DNA of 64,000 bases, taken from positions 1-64,000 of the forward strand of contig JADZBD010000008.1 in NCBI GenBank assembly GCA_020852255.1, in the 5' to 3' direction. The translations under genes and the position numbers were made by a program. Positions 33,073 through 41,888 of this stretch are shown one piece after another. The notes under the pieces are model-generated. The model did not search any database, was not told the origin of the DNA, and saw only the letters and a list, made by a program, of their open reading frames with translations. The DNA comes from Bacteroidia bacterium (lineage in GTDB: Bacteria; Bacteroidota; Bacteroidia; JADZBD01). Every line of letters begins with the position of its first letter. Position 1 is the first letter of the stretch.

Positions 33073-33992
33073 GAATTAAATCCTTTAAAATGATAGACTC
33101 CCAGAAGCAGATTTATCCCCCGGAAATACAAGGGATCGAGCAGGCGAAGGGGAGGTATAGCCCTCACCGCAAATAAAAGCAGGCGGGGAGAGAGTCCGAA
33201 TACACGATATAGCAATTTCTTTCCCGCTCCGAATTCCGGAACGGCATCCGGGATGCCTTTGAGGACGGCAATTTTTCTTGTCACGGCCGACCTGCGTTTA
33301 CGCTCCAGCCAGGGAAGGGGTTCAACCCGGTCTGCTTCATTATGGTAAATCATGTTCAGGGGATCAATGTAAAGTTCCAGTCCCGCCTTGCTCACGCGAT
33401 TAGCGAAATCGCGGTCTTCAAAACCGGCAAATGGGAAATCGGTATCATACCCACCGGCTGCCATAAACAGATCTTTGGCCATAGGAAAATAACTGCTGGC
33501 GATGTGTTCACAGCGGAAGGGCGTGTGGTCATCCCAGTTCAGATCATGCCTCCACCCTTTGAGTGTAGTGAATCCGTTCCGGATCAGGAACCGGCCGAAG
33601 CGGGTTCGCACGAGGCGTTTACTCAATTCGGGAGGATAAATCCAGTTCGGGCCATAAACGCGACGCGGATAGAGTTGAAGTAGCTCCCAGGTGCGTTGGA
33701 GATTTTCCGCTTTTACCAGGTGGTCATCATCCATGAACAGCAAATGTGTGCCACTTGCAGCGTAAGCTCCGGTATTTCTGGCTCCGGCTACTCCCTTACC
33801 GCTGTGGTTCAGCAGTTTTATCCCGGACAAACTGCCGGCCTGCAGCGCAGGTTTTTGGTCAGGATCATCGTTGACTACGATCACCTCTGTGGGAAAGGAG
33901 AGTTTTTTCAATTCGGGTAAGAGCGCTTCCAGCGTTTGATGCAGGATCTGTTCTCTCTTATAGGTTGGAATAATGATGCTTAGCCCGTTCAT
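33069..33992 (-). CDS. Family 2 glycosyltransferase
   Basis: A 307-residue GT-A enzyme with LSIIIPTYKREQ at the N-terminus, EVIVVNDDPDQKP, the DxD-type FMDDDHLV, and FAGFEDRDFANRV as the ED acceptor motif. A weakly hydrophobic C-terminal segment (residues about 270-300) may touch the membrane. It overlaps both neighbours by 4 bp in ATGA arrangements. Donor and acceptor are unknown. Confidence 0.9.
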   Translation of the reverse strand: MNGLSIIIPTYKREQILHQTLEALLPELKKLSFPTEVIVVNDDPDQKPALQAGSLSGIKLLNHSGKGVAGARNTGAYAASGTHLLFMDDDHLVKAENLQRTWELLQLYPRRVYGPNWIYPPELSKRLVRTRFGRFLIRNGFTTLKGWRHDLNWDDHTPFRCEHIASSYFPMAKDLFMAAGGYDTDFPFAGFEDRDFANRVSKAGLELYIDPLNMIYHNEADRVEPLPWLERKRRSAVTRKIAVLKGIPDAVPEFGAGKKLLYRVFGLSPRLLLFAVRAIPPLRLLDPLYFRGINLLLGVYHFKGFNS

Positions 33993-35689
33993 CTCATCAT
34001 TTTTTTAAGTTCCCGGAATAATTCCACGCCCGCCGGCTGATCAGAAATATTCAGAATGCCCGGCCGCAGAAGCGCTATTTCTTCACGGGATGGGAATGAT
34101 CCTTTTTTCCAGGCTTCAAACATCTCGGCAGGATTGCGGAATGTACGTGAATAGCCTGCACGGTGCAGCAGACTGTATTGTGAAATACGGTCTTCAAACG
34201 GATTCAGGTAACAAAATGGCTTTTGCATATAGAGTGCTTCGAGCCCAATGCTGGAATTCTGACAGCATACCAGGTCCGAATCGCTGATAAGCTGCAATAA
34301 GCGGTCCTGCGACTCCTTCCCTACGATGATTGTATTTTTATAACCTCCGGAACGAATGGTATCCTCCGCGATGGTGTCGGTTTCCGAAGGATGTTTTTTA
34401 ATCACCAGCTGAAAACCCTCCTTCTGGCAACAGTCTGCGAGCTCACGGATGAGAAGTTTTTTCTGGTCCTGATAGCCTGCGTGCGTTCCTGACCAGGTGC
34501 TGGCGAAAAGTAGTTGGCGTTTTTTTTCCTTGTTTTTAACTGGTGGATCCGCTGTATCAAAACCCGTGAAACCAAGCGGAACATGTTCGGGGGTAGGATC
34601 TTTTCTTCTTTTCCATAGCTGAACGCTTTCAGGACCTATGCAAAACCGTTTACTGAAGGCGATGCCCGGTTCCATCCAGAAAGCATCATCGGTGAAAAGG
34701 CTGTATTCTACATATGCTGCGGGAATTCCCCGGAAACGGGCAGTGTCGGCAAGCCAGCGTCCGGGTTCGCCCAGGGTGTATGTTAAAACAAGATCGGGCC
34801 GGATGGTATCAAGCACCACCGGCATCCAATGATAATTCAGCAGCGTGGCTTCTAAAAAAGAATCCATTGCTTCCGGCAGAGGAAGCGGGATTTGCCTGGA
34901 TAATTCTTTGCGAAAAAATTCCGTTGACAGGGGATTGTGCGTCTTGAAATCCGAGTACTCATAAAAACGGATGCCATGTTTTCGGAAGAGCGCAATTTCT
35001 TTTTTTGCCGGCGATCCGATCAAACTGGCGTAATGGAGCACCACAAGTTCCGTTTCTTTGTCGGAGGAAGCGATTTCATAAAACCGTCGGAACAGCCGGT
35101 TGTTGAAAACAGGCGACTGGGTCAGAAAAAGAATCCTGCGCTTTCCTTTCTGTACTGCCGGCACGGCCGGATGAAGTGCCTTACCGGCAAGGCGGACAAT
35201 ATTTTTCTTTAACGGGCTTTTTTTAGCGCGGGTGCTCTTTAAACCCGGACTCAGCCTGCAATGAGGATCATAAAACCCGGCTGGAAAGAAATGAAAACGT
35301 TCTCCCATGCTTAACTCCGCTGTCAGGGAGGGCAGGCTCAATATTTTCCGGAATACCTGCAACTGCTCCCTGAGTATGAATGCGTCCAGAAAAGTTTCTT
35401 TCAGCGCGTAATGTAAAAGTGCTTTAGCAGTGTAAGTCGCCGGCTGTTTTGCAAGTACGGGCGGAATAAATTCCTTAGGCATACGCAGTTCCCGCAGGAA
35501 GGTATCCATCCATCGCAGCAAATGTTCGGCCGCCTTCAATTCCACACCGGCTTGTGCTGCGTTGAGAACGGAAACGTCGGCGCCAGCGCCCCGCGCCTTC
35601 AGCACCTGCTCTTTCCGCATCAGCAGGACGAGGAGCGCATCGGACCGCTTAAATTTTTCCGGATCGTCTGTGATCAGCCAGTGTTTCAT
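33989..35689 (-). CDS. GT-B-like capsule/surface polysaccharide protein
   Basis: A 566-residue soluble protein. Residues about 1-170 are a helical region unlike any family I can name. From about residue 188 the chain resembles GT-B proteins of surface-polysaccharide synthesis: RRILFLTQSPVFNN, PDLVLTYTLGEPGRW, a central FASTWSGTHAGYQ, VIKKHPSETD, and a C-terminal SSIGLEALYMQKPFCYLNP. The last blocks resemble the nucleotide-binding half of CDP-glycerol and capsule transferases. The specific reaction is unknown. The start overlaps the end of the flippase gene by 41 bp, unusually long for this operon. Confidence 0.7.
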   Translation of the reverse strand: MKHWLITDDPEKFKRSDALLVLLMRKEQVLKARGAGADVSVLNAAQAGVELKAAEHLLRWMDTFLRELRMPKEFIPPVLAKQPATYTAKALLHYALKETFLDAFILREQLQVFRKILSLPSLTAELSMGERFHFFPAGFYDPHCRLSPGLKSTRAKKSPLKKNIVRLAGKALHPAVPAVQKGKRRILFLTQSPVFNNRLFRRFYEIASSDKETELVVLHYASLIGSPAKKEIALFRKHGIRFYEYSDFKTHNPLSTEFFRKELSRQIPLPLPEAMDSFLEATLLNYHWMPVVLDTIRPDLVLTYTLGEPGRWLADTARFRGIPAAYVEYSLFTDDAFWMEPGIAFSKRFCIGPESVQLWKRRKDPTPEHVPLGFTGFDTADPPVKNKEKKRQLLFASTWSGTHAGYQDQKKLLIRELADCCQKEGFQLVIKKHPSETDTIAEDTIRSGGYKNTIIVGKESQDRLLQLISDSDLVCCQNSSIGLEALYMQKPFCYLNPFEDRISQYSLLHRAGYSRTFRNPAEMFEAWKKGSFPSREEIALLRPGILNISDQPAGVELFRELKKMMR

Positions 35690-37115
35690 TTGTTCTGATA
35701 GTGTTTCTGATGCCGAAGAAGGAGAGGAGGGCCGTTAAGAGCGGGAGCGAGAGCAGGATGTATGCGAGCAATGGAGCTGCCTGTGTGAAAGTAATAACCG
35801 TGCCGGCGATAAGCGATAGAATAAAGAATGCTGCACAAAAAGCATGAAAGGTGCCGAAATGAAATCTGAAATCGGAGACGCTCCGGTACAGGTTAATGGC
35901 GGGCAGCAACTGGGCCAATCGGGCGGCAAGAGAGGAAAATGCCGCTCCGGCAATTCCCAGCACAGGAATCAGTACCAGGTTGGCACTCACTGAAACCACC
36001 CCCATAATGAAATTCAGTGCGGGTAATCTTCTGGTCTGCCTGAAAAAGAAAACAGGTTCGGAATAGGCGATGTAGTAAAACCGTGGCACAAAACCGGCCA
36101 TCAGAAGCGGTACAATACCGGTTGCAGGCAGGTATTCCTCTCTTATAAAGGCGTGAATGAGAGGGTAGGCCAGGAGGCCCAGCGCACCGGCTCCCAAAAG
36201 AATGAGTGATCCTTTGAAACGGTAAATGGTGTGTATGGCCCTGCTGTGTGCATGATAACCTTTTTTAAAGAGATCGTAAATCGCAGGATAGGTAGCGTTT
36301 TGTATGGCAGTGATAAACGTGTCGCAGATACCGCCAATAGCCGCCGCGAGATTGAATGCGGCAAGCAGCGTAAGATTGAGTTCGTTTTCTATTACAATGC
36401 GATCGAATGAAGTGAAAATGATCCCGAACAGCACATAGGGAATTACAGGCAGGGCATAGTTCATGGAAGAAGGCAGGAATCGCCGGTCGAAACGTATACC
36501 TGTTTGTACCAGAAGGTAGATGAGGAAGAGAACCGTAACGGCAATGGTGGACCAGGTTTTAAATTCTACGACGGTTAGCGCATTTCCGTGCAGAGATAGA
36601 ATAGCATAGGCTTCCGCACCGGTGGTAAGCAGCAGCTGTCCGAGGGAGAAGAGGGCAAATGTTTTCATCCATTGAGCAGTGCGGAAATAGGCATTCATAA
36701 CAGAAATTAAGGAACAGGCGAGCGATTGCAGGAGAACGAACATTCCGAAATCACTGAAGTTAAACCTTTCCGATTTGAAGAGTAAGCGGAAAGCCCAGTC
36801 GCCGAAGGGGAAAAAAACAGCGGCGATGATCAGAGAAACAATGATCACAAAGAGCAGGATGGTGGAGACATAGGTGTTGAGCAGGCGCCGGTTCTTCCGG
36901 TAGTCGAAATAGTGACGTATCAGTGAATGTTCGAGGCTGAGCGTCATGAAAACCGGAAAGATAGCCGTGAGCAGTGTATAGAGCGAAATCAGCGCGAACT
37001 CCTCCGGAGGCAGGTAAAGTAAAAACACCGGCAGGAGGATCACCCGTGAGAGAGCGGGCAAAAGTCCCAGCGCGGTATACACGGAAGTTCCGGTTATGAT
37101 CTGCCTGATATTCAT
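35649..37115 (-). CDS. Oligosaccharide flippase (Wzx-type, MATE/MVF fold)
   Basis: A 488-residue membrane protein with about 12-14 predicted helices. It matches the polysaccharide biosynthesis/flippase family: a short N-terminus leading into helix 1 with YTALGLLPALSRV, LPPEEFALISLYTLL, and charged loops between helices. Such proteins move lipid-linked oligosaccharides to the periplasmic face. In this operon it would export the glycan built by the glycosyltransferases. It overlaps the preceding gene by 4 bp and the next by 41 bp. Confidence 0.9.
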   Translation of the reverse strand: MNIRQIITGTSVYTALGLLPALSRVILLPVFLLYLPPEEFALISLYTLLTAIFPVFMTLSLEHSLIRHYFDYRKNRRLLNTYVSTILLFVIIVSLIIAAVFFPFGDWAFRLLFKSERFNFSDFGMFVLLQSLACSLISVMNAYFRTAQWMKTFALFSLGQLLLTTGAEAYAILSLHGNALTVVEFKTWSTIAVTVLFLIYLLVQTGIRFDRRFLPSSMNYALPVIPYVLFGIIFTSFDRIVIENELNLTLLAAFNLAAAIGGICDTFITAIQNATYPAIYDLFKKGYHAHSRAIHTIYRFKGSLILLGAGALGLLAYPLIHAFIREEYLPATGIVPLLMAGFVPRFYYIAYSEPVFFFRQTRRLPALNFIMGVVSVSANLVLIPVLGIAGAAFSSLAARLAQLLPAINLYRSVSDFRFHFGTFHAFCAAFFILSLIAGTVITFTQAAPLLAYILLSLPLLTALLSFFGIRNTIRTNETLADHRRSGKI

Positions 37116-38812
37116 TTGATTTCCGGTTCAGCCAGGGCATACAGATAGAGTCTGTTTCCAATTCCGGCAGTTTCATAGCATTTTTCCTTCCTGAATTGAT
37201 TCATCTGCTCCGGAAGCGGCACGTAGCTCAGCAGATGCGTGGCACCCAGTGCTTTCATCGCAGACACATTCAAATCCAACAGCGGCCAGATGTTCCTATC
37301 CGTCTCCCGTACATACATCGTACGCCGGGAAGCATGATTGAAGAGGTAACAACGACTGCCCCAGTGATCAAAATATTTTTTGATGGTGGCATCTTTCTCA
37401 AGCTCTGCGGCAATAATTTCCCGGAAACGGTGCTTATATTCCAGGGGATAATTGCTCACATAACCATCAATGGTATGCAGTCCGTTCATTTGAGCGATAC
37501 CCGGATTTAACCCCAGGCATACAAAACGTTTTTTCCCCGAGCGAACCTCGGGATCGGCGGATATTTCAGAAAATAACGACGCGGAATAATACTGATCGTA
37601 TCGCATATAGATTCCCTCTGCTCCTTCAGAACGGAAGGTTTGCAGGGGAACATCGTTCCATAACAGCCAGCTTATCTGGGCAGCCAAAAGAATTTGTGCC
37701 GCCAGCCGCATGAGTACGGAACGGCGGTAGAGTTCCAGTAAGAGACCAAAAAAGAGCAAATACCAGAGAAATGGCTGAAGAAAATACAGACGCGAAGGGT
37801 CGATTAGCCGGAATATTTTTATACGTTCCGCTGCAGCGGCCACAGGCGACCAAAGCAGCAATCCGTACACGAGTGCAATCAGGCCGATGAAAAGGAAAAG
37901 CAGAAGCCAATTTTTCCGGTATGACCAGTGTTGCCGGAAGGCTGCAAGCAACAGCAGGGGAACAGAGAGCAGCAGTACGGGAAACTGCAGGCTTTGGGTG
38001 TGTTCCTGCGAATAAATAAACAGATCCCATCCGAGGAGAACAGCCCAGGGCAGGGTTACAGGATACATGAAGGCATGCATAGAGAATTCTTCCCGGTGAG
38101 AAATGTACCTGGCATCCAGAAACGTATCACGTAAAAGTGAAAATTCAGAGAGAAAATAACCCGCCGTGAGAAGAAGGGGTGAAAGTAAAAGCAGCAGAGG
38201 TACAGGCCGGTGCCGGAGGCCCCGCCAGGCGATATACAGCAGCAGCAGGGGAACCGCCACAATCCCTATCCATACCATATTAGAACAAAGGGGAAATACA
38301 AGAAGATAAAGAATATTTCCCACCCCCCCGGTTTTCCTGGTAATGCGTGAAATAACGAACACCAGCAGCGGTAAGCCGGCCACACTGCAGCCCGCGAATG
38401 GAAAGAAGGGCAGGAGGGAGAAACACAGTGAAGACCAAACCGCGAAGCGGTTTTCTGCCTGCATGATCCGGGTAAATAAAAGATACATTCCTGCAAAGGC
38501 AACCATCCTTATTAGCAGAAGATGGATAAAATAGGAGGTGAACGGTTCAAAAAGAAAATAGATCAGACTGATGAGGGAATAACGTGAAGGCAGACCGCTC
38601 TCCGGCAAACCTCCCATAATGGAGGGATAAGTTCCGCCCTGCAGTTCAGCGCCGCTCACCTGTCCGCCGATAATGGAATACAGTACATGATTGGAATCCA
38701 TCACATCATTCACTGTGAACAATGTTGCTTTTCCAAAAAAAAGTACAGGGAGCAATGGCAACAGGAAAATCAGTGCCGGGAAAATATACGGAACGATGCG
38801 GCGGCGTGTCAA
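37112..38812 (-). CDS. Large polytopic membrane protein (DUF6044-like)
   Basis: A 566-residue protein with about 10-12 membrane helices and a C-terminal soluble domain of roughly 150 residues. The first periplasmic loop after helix 1 has NDVMDSNHVLYSII and PSRYSLISLIYF, resembling the DUF6044 family linked to glycan genes. The arrangement (acidic residues in loop 1, many helices, C-terminal extracytoplasmic domain) is that of GT-C transferases, so it may transfer a sugar from a polyprenyl donor, which is inference. It starts 2 bp after the GtrB-like gene stop. Confidence 0.65.
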   Translation of the reverse strand: MTRRRIVPYIFPALIFLLPLLPVLFFGKATLFTVNDVMDSNHVLYSIIGGQVSGAELQGGTYPSIMGGLPESGLPSRYSLISLIYFLFEPFTSYFIHLLLIRMVAFAGMYLLFTRIMQAENRFAVWSSLCFSLLPFFPFAGCSVAGLPLLVFVISRITRKTGGVGNILYLLVFPLCSNMVWIGIVAVPLLLLYIAWRGLRHRPVPLLLLLSPLLLTAGYFLSEFSLLRDTFLDARYISHREEFSMHAFMYPVTLPWAVLLGWDLFIYSQEHTQSLQFPVLLLSVPLLLLAAFRQHWSYRKNWLLLFLFIGLIALVYGLLLWSPVAAAAERIKIFRLIDPSRLYFLQPFLWYLLFFGLLLELYRRSVLMRLAAQILLAAQISWLLWNDVPLQTFRSEGAEGIYMRYDQYYSASLFSEISADPEVRSGKKRFVCLGLNPGIAQMNGLHTIDGYVSNYPLEYKHRFREIIAAELEKDATIKKYFDHWGSRCYLFNHASRRTMYVRETDRNIWPLLDLNVSAMKALGATHLLSYVPLPEQMNQFRKEKCYETAGIGNRLYLYALAEPEIK

Positions 38813-38814
38813 CG

Positions 38815-39750
38815 TTATTTCTTTTCCGTGATCTCCTCAATGATATAATTCGGACGCTGACGAGCGGCATCCAGCGCCCGCCAGACATATTCTCCCACAA
38901 TCCCGATCGCAATCATCTGGAAAGAAGAAACGAAGAGGACTACAATCATGAGCGATGACCAACCTTCCACGGGTACCATCCCGCTGAATTTTGCGATAAC
39001 GATAAATAGGGCATAGCAGAGTGCAAGGAAACCGAGAATAAGTCCCATCGCTGAAATGAGGCGTATCGGAAAGAAGGAGAACGAAACAAAGGAATCAATA
39101 AACAGTTTGAGTTTTTTACGAAAGGTCCAGCGCGAGGTGCCCTTTTCCCTTTTCCGGCGTGTATAAGGAATGCAAACATATTCATAGTTCATCCAGGCCA
39201 GCAGGTAAATCTGATTCGTATTCTTTTCGTTGATGCGTACAGCCTGTTCCCTCAGCTGACGGTCGAACAGCACCAGGTCAAAACCTCCCTCGGGTATATT
39301 CGGAAGCGCCAGCTTTTTCATGAGCGAATGATAAATCCCTGAAAATATTTTTGTGGTCACTCCTTCTTCCCGGTCTGTGCGGTTGGCGATCACGAGCTTC
39401 GTTCCCTTTTTCCAGTGTTCGTACATTTTCGGGATGAGTTCCGGCGGATCCTGGAGATCAGCCGTGAGAATGATCGTGCAGTCGCCCGTGGCGTGATTCA
39501 TCCCGGCGAGAATGGCATTGTATGATCCGAAATTTCCGCTGAGCTTAATCACACGCACAAGCTCCGGATGGTCACGATGAAATTCCTTCAGCAACGGAAG
39601 GGTCCGGTCCTTGGAACCGTCATCCACCAGTATCACCTCCATTTCCACCTGGTCTTTCATGCATTCGCGCAGCGCAAGAATTTCCCGGCGGGTATCGGGA
39701 ATATTTTCTTCATTGAAGTAACAGGGAATGATAACAGACAGTTTATCCAT
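38815..39750 (-). CDS. Polyprenyl-phosphate glycosyltransferase (GtrB/DPM-type)
   Basis: A 311-residue family 2 enzyme with two C-terminal membrane helices (near residues 230-255 and 265-290). Blocks are [26 protein letters not shown], and the DxD-type [12 protein letters not shown], with [11 protein letters not shown] before the helices. GtrB-like proteins load a sugar onto undecaprenyl phosphate, making a donor for periplasmic GT-C transferases such as the candidate encoded next. The ATG at 39750 begins with the GT motif; the frame from 39852 adds 34 unlikely residues. It overlaps the fdtB-like gene by 8 bp. Confidence 0.92.
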   Translation of the reverse strand: MDKLSVIIPCYFNEENIPDTRREILALRECMKDQVEMEVILVDDGSKDRTLPLLKEFHRDHPELVRVIKLSGNFGSYNAILAGMNHATGDCTIILTADLQDPPELIPKMYEHWKKGTKLVIANRTDREEGVTTKIFSGIYHSLMKKLALPNIPEGGFDLVLFDRQLREQAVRINEKNTNQIYLLAWMNYEYVCIPYTRRKREKGTSRWTFRKKLKLFIDSFVSFSFFPIRLISAMGLILGFLALCYALFIVIAKFSGMVPVEGWSSLMIVVLFVSSFQMIAIGIVGEYVWRALDAARQRPNYIIEEITEKK

Positions 39751-40852
39751 TGAAGAACGATTTAATAGCGGTAATGATGTATTCCTGTTCTGGTTCTGCA
39801 AGAGCTTCATGACAGGGAATGCTGAGGCATCGGGCAGGGATACGTTCAGCAACCGGAAAGGATCCCTCCGGATAATTCAGAAACTCCAGGGCTTGTTGCC
39901 GGTGAGGCGTTACCGGATAGTGTATCATTGTGCCAATTCCTTTTTTATTCAGGTGCTCTTGAAGTTCTTTTCGTTTGCCGGTCCGGACTACATAAAGATG
40001 ATATGCGGATTCGCAGTGTTCAGCAAGAGCAGGAAGTTCCAGATCGCCGGTATCTTTTAGGGCGCGGTGGTAGGTGCCGGCAATTTTTTTTCTCCGCTGG
40101 TTGGCATCCTCAAGCCCACGGAGCCTGATCCGCAGAAAAGCGGCCTGCATTTCGTCCAGACGTGAATTAACTCCCGTAACCGTGTGTATGTATTTTTCTT
40201 TTGCCCCGTAATTTCTGAGCCGGCAGATACTGGAATATAATTCGGGATCGGAAGTGGTTACAGCACCCCCGTCACCCAAAGCACCCAGGTTTTTTCCGGG
40301 GTAAAAGCTGGTGGCACTGATTGCCCCGAAGGATCCTGTTCGTTTGTTTTTATACCGGGCTCCCTGCGCCTGCGCGTTATCTTCAATTACAAAAAGATTG
40401 TTTCTTTCTGCAAAAGCGAGAAGCGGTTCCATCTCGCAGGATTGTCCGTATAAATGCACGGGCAGGATCGCCTTTACATCGGGTCGCATGGCTTCGGATA
40501 GAAGCGATGGATCTAAATTCATGGTGTCGGAACGTACATCTACCGGCAGTGGCACAGCGCCGGCCTGAATCACCGCAAGATGGGTGGCAATAAATGTGTG
40601 TGCAGGCACTATCACACGGTCACCCTTGCCAATTCCCAGTGCCCGAAGTGCCAGCACCAGAGCGTCCAGCCCGTTCCCCGTTCCCGCGCAATAAGAACTT
40701 TCGCAAAAAGTTGCGAATTCCTTCTCAAAGGATTCAAGTTCTTCTCCGAGAATGTAATGCGAACGATCCAGTACCTTGAGAAAGGCTGTTTCCAGTTCCT
40801 TGCGCAGGGGCCGGTGAATGGCGGCAAGATCGAGAAAGGGGATGTTCTTCAT
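39743..40852 (-). CDS. fdtB: DegT-family sugar aminotransferase, FdtB-like
   Basis: A 369-residue PLP enzyme of the DegT/DnrJ/EryC1/StrS family. The PLP lysine is in [15 protein letters not shown], preceded by [13 protein letters not shown] and followed by [15 protein letters not shown]. Placed with a 3,4-ketoisomerase and an acetyltransferase, it most likely adds the 3-amino group to a dTDP-3-keto-6-deoxyhexose. Whether the sugar has the galacto (Fuc3NAc) or gluco (Qui3NAc) form cannot be decided here, so the gene symbol is provisional. Its start overlaps the acetyltransferase stop (ATGA). Confidence 0.85.
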   Translation of the reverse strand: MKNIPFLDLAAIHRPLRKELETAFLKVLDRSHYILGEELESFEKEFATFCESSYCAGTGNGLDALVLALRALGIGKGDRVIVPAHTFIATHLAVIQAGAVPLPVDVRSDTMNLDPSLLSEAMRPDVKAILPVHLYGQSCEMEPLLAFAERNNLFVIEDNAQAQGARYKNKRTGSFGAISATSFYPGKNLGALGDGGAVTTSDPELYSSICRLRNYGAKEKYIHTVTGVNSRLDEMQAAFLRIRLRGLEDANQRRKKIAGTYHRALKDTGDLELPALAEHCESAYHLYVVRTGKRKELQEHLNKKGIGTMIHYPVTPHRQQALEFLNYPEGSFPVAERIPARCLSIPCHEALAEPEQEYIITAIKSFFNG

Positions 40853-41409
40853 TTTGGCCTGAGAACTCCGTCTGTTTCAATATAACTTTCCCCATTTTCC
40901 GAGGTCCATACCCTGTCTGATCCTGGAATCAGTTTCTTCCCGTCGCGTCCGACCCATGCGCGGAAAACAGCAGGATTTCCAAATACCATTGCGAAATCCG
41001 GCACATCGCGCGTTACCACGCTTCCCATACCTACCATGGCATACTTTCCCACGCGTACACCGGCGCGAATACTTGCGTTGGCGCCCAGGCTGGCTCCTTC
41101 CGCGATAAATGTTTCTTTCAGATCGAAATTCTTATTACCGCTGCGCGGAAGTAAGTCATTGGTGAATGCCACCCCGGGCCCTATGAATACATGGTCGGCA
41201 ATGTTTACGCCGGACCAGATATGTACCCCGCTTTTAACAGTCACGTGATTCCCGATGCGTACATTTCCTTCAATAAAGCAATGATCGCAGATATTGCATT
41301 CATTTCCGATGGCTGCACCGGGTAATATGTGCACAAAGGCCCAAATCCGTGTGCCCTCACCGATATGATCGGTTTCAACAATGGCCGAGGGATGAATTTT
41401 TTTACCCAT
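40849..41409 (-). CDS. fdtC: Left-handed beta-helix N-acetyltransferase, FdtC-like
   Basis: A 186-residue protein made of hexapeptide repeats ([51 protein letters not shown]). This is the left-handed beta-helix of acyltransferases; NDLLPRS near the middle is the usual loop in sugar 3-N-acetyltransferases such as FdtC, QdtC and WbpD. It would use acetyl-CoA to acetylate the 3-amino sugar made by the neighbouring aminotransferase. It overlaps the ketoisomerase gene by 8 bp and the aminotransferase gene by 4 bp. Confidence 0.88.
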   Translation of the reverse strand: MGKKIHPSAIVETDHIGEGTRIWAFVHILPGAAIGNECNICDHCFIEGNVRIGNHVTVKSGVHIWSGVNIADHVFIGPGVAFTNDLLPRSGNKNFDLKETFIAEGASLGANASIRAGVRVGKYAMVGMGSVVTRDVPDFAMVFGNPAVFRAWVGRDGKKLIPGSDRVWTSENGESYIETDGVLRPK

Positions 41410-41812
41410 TCAGTTTCCGGAATACTTCGCGGTCGCGGATATAATCTTCCTGAACGAAAGGCTGGGAGGCCAGGCACAGCAGCACACTGTGATGTTCGAA
41501 AAAGAGTGTTCTCCAGTATCGTTTTGGAATAAAAAGCCCCTGGTCGGGTTTGGTCAGTTCAAAAACATTTCGCTCGCCGTTCACGGCCTCAAGTTCGATT
41601 TTCAGCTTTCCCGAAACGGCAACCACCACTTGTTCCAGCGTATAGTGGGCATGGTGACCCCTTGTGATCTCCTCCGGAGTGAAATAGGTCCAGTATACCC
41701 GTTCTACACGAAAGGGCACTTGTTTTCCGTATTCAGCCACGGAAATGTATCCTAGTTCAGTGGAACCGATTTTATCGAAACGGATCAGATAGGGTCGTTC
41801 GAAGTCAGCCAT
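41402..41812 (-). CDS. fdtA: dTDP-6-deoxy-hexulose 3,4-ketoisomerase, FdtA-like
   Basis: A 136-residue cupin of the FdtA/QdtA/WxcM-like family. The active-site block TRGHHAHYTLEQVVVAVSG (near residues 51-69) carries the catalytic histidines, and GLFIPKRYWRT and LLCLASQPFVQEDYIR complete the fold. The reaction moves the keto group of dTDP-4-keto-6-deoxyglucose from C4 to C3. It is the first gene of the glycan operon. rmlA and rmlB, which supply the substrate, are not in this window. Confidence 0.88.
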   Translation of the reverse strand: MADFERPYLIRFDKIGSTELGYISVAEYGKQVPFRVERVYWTYFTPEEITRGHHAHYTLEQVVVAVSGKLKIELEAVNGERNVFELTKPDQGLFIPKRYWRTLFFEHHSVLLCLASQPFVQEDYIRDREVFRKLNG

Positions 41813-41888
41813 ATAGGCCTAAAAATAATGTATTTTTCGATTGGAGCCGAAACAGGAAGACCGGATGATAAAAGCATGCTATCTTTAG

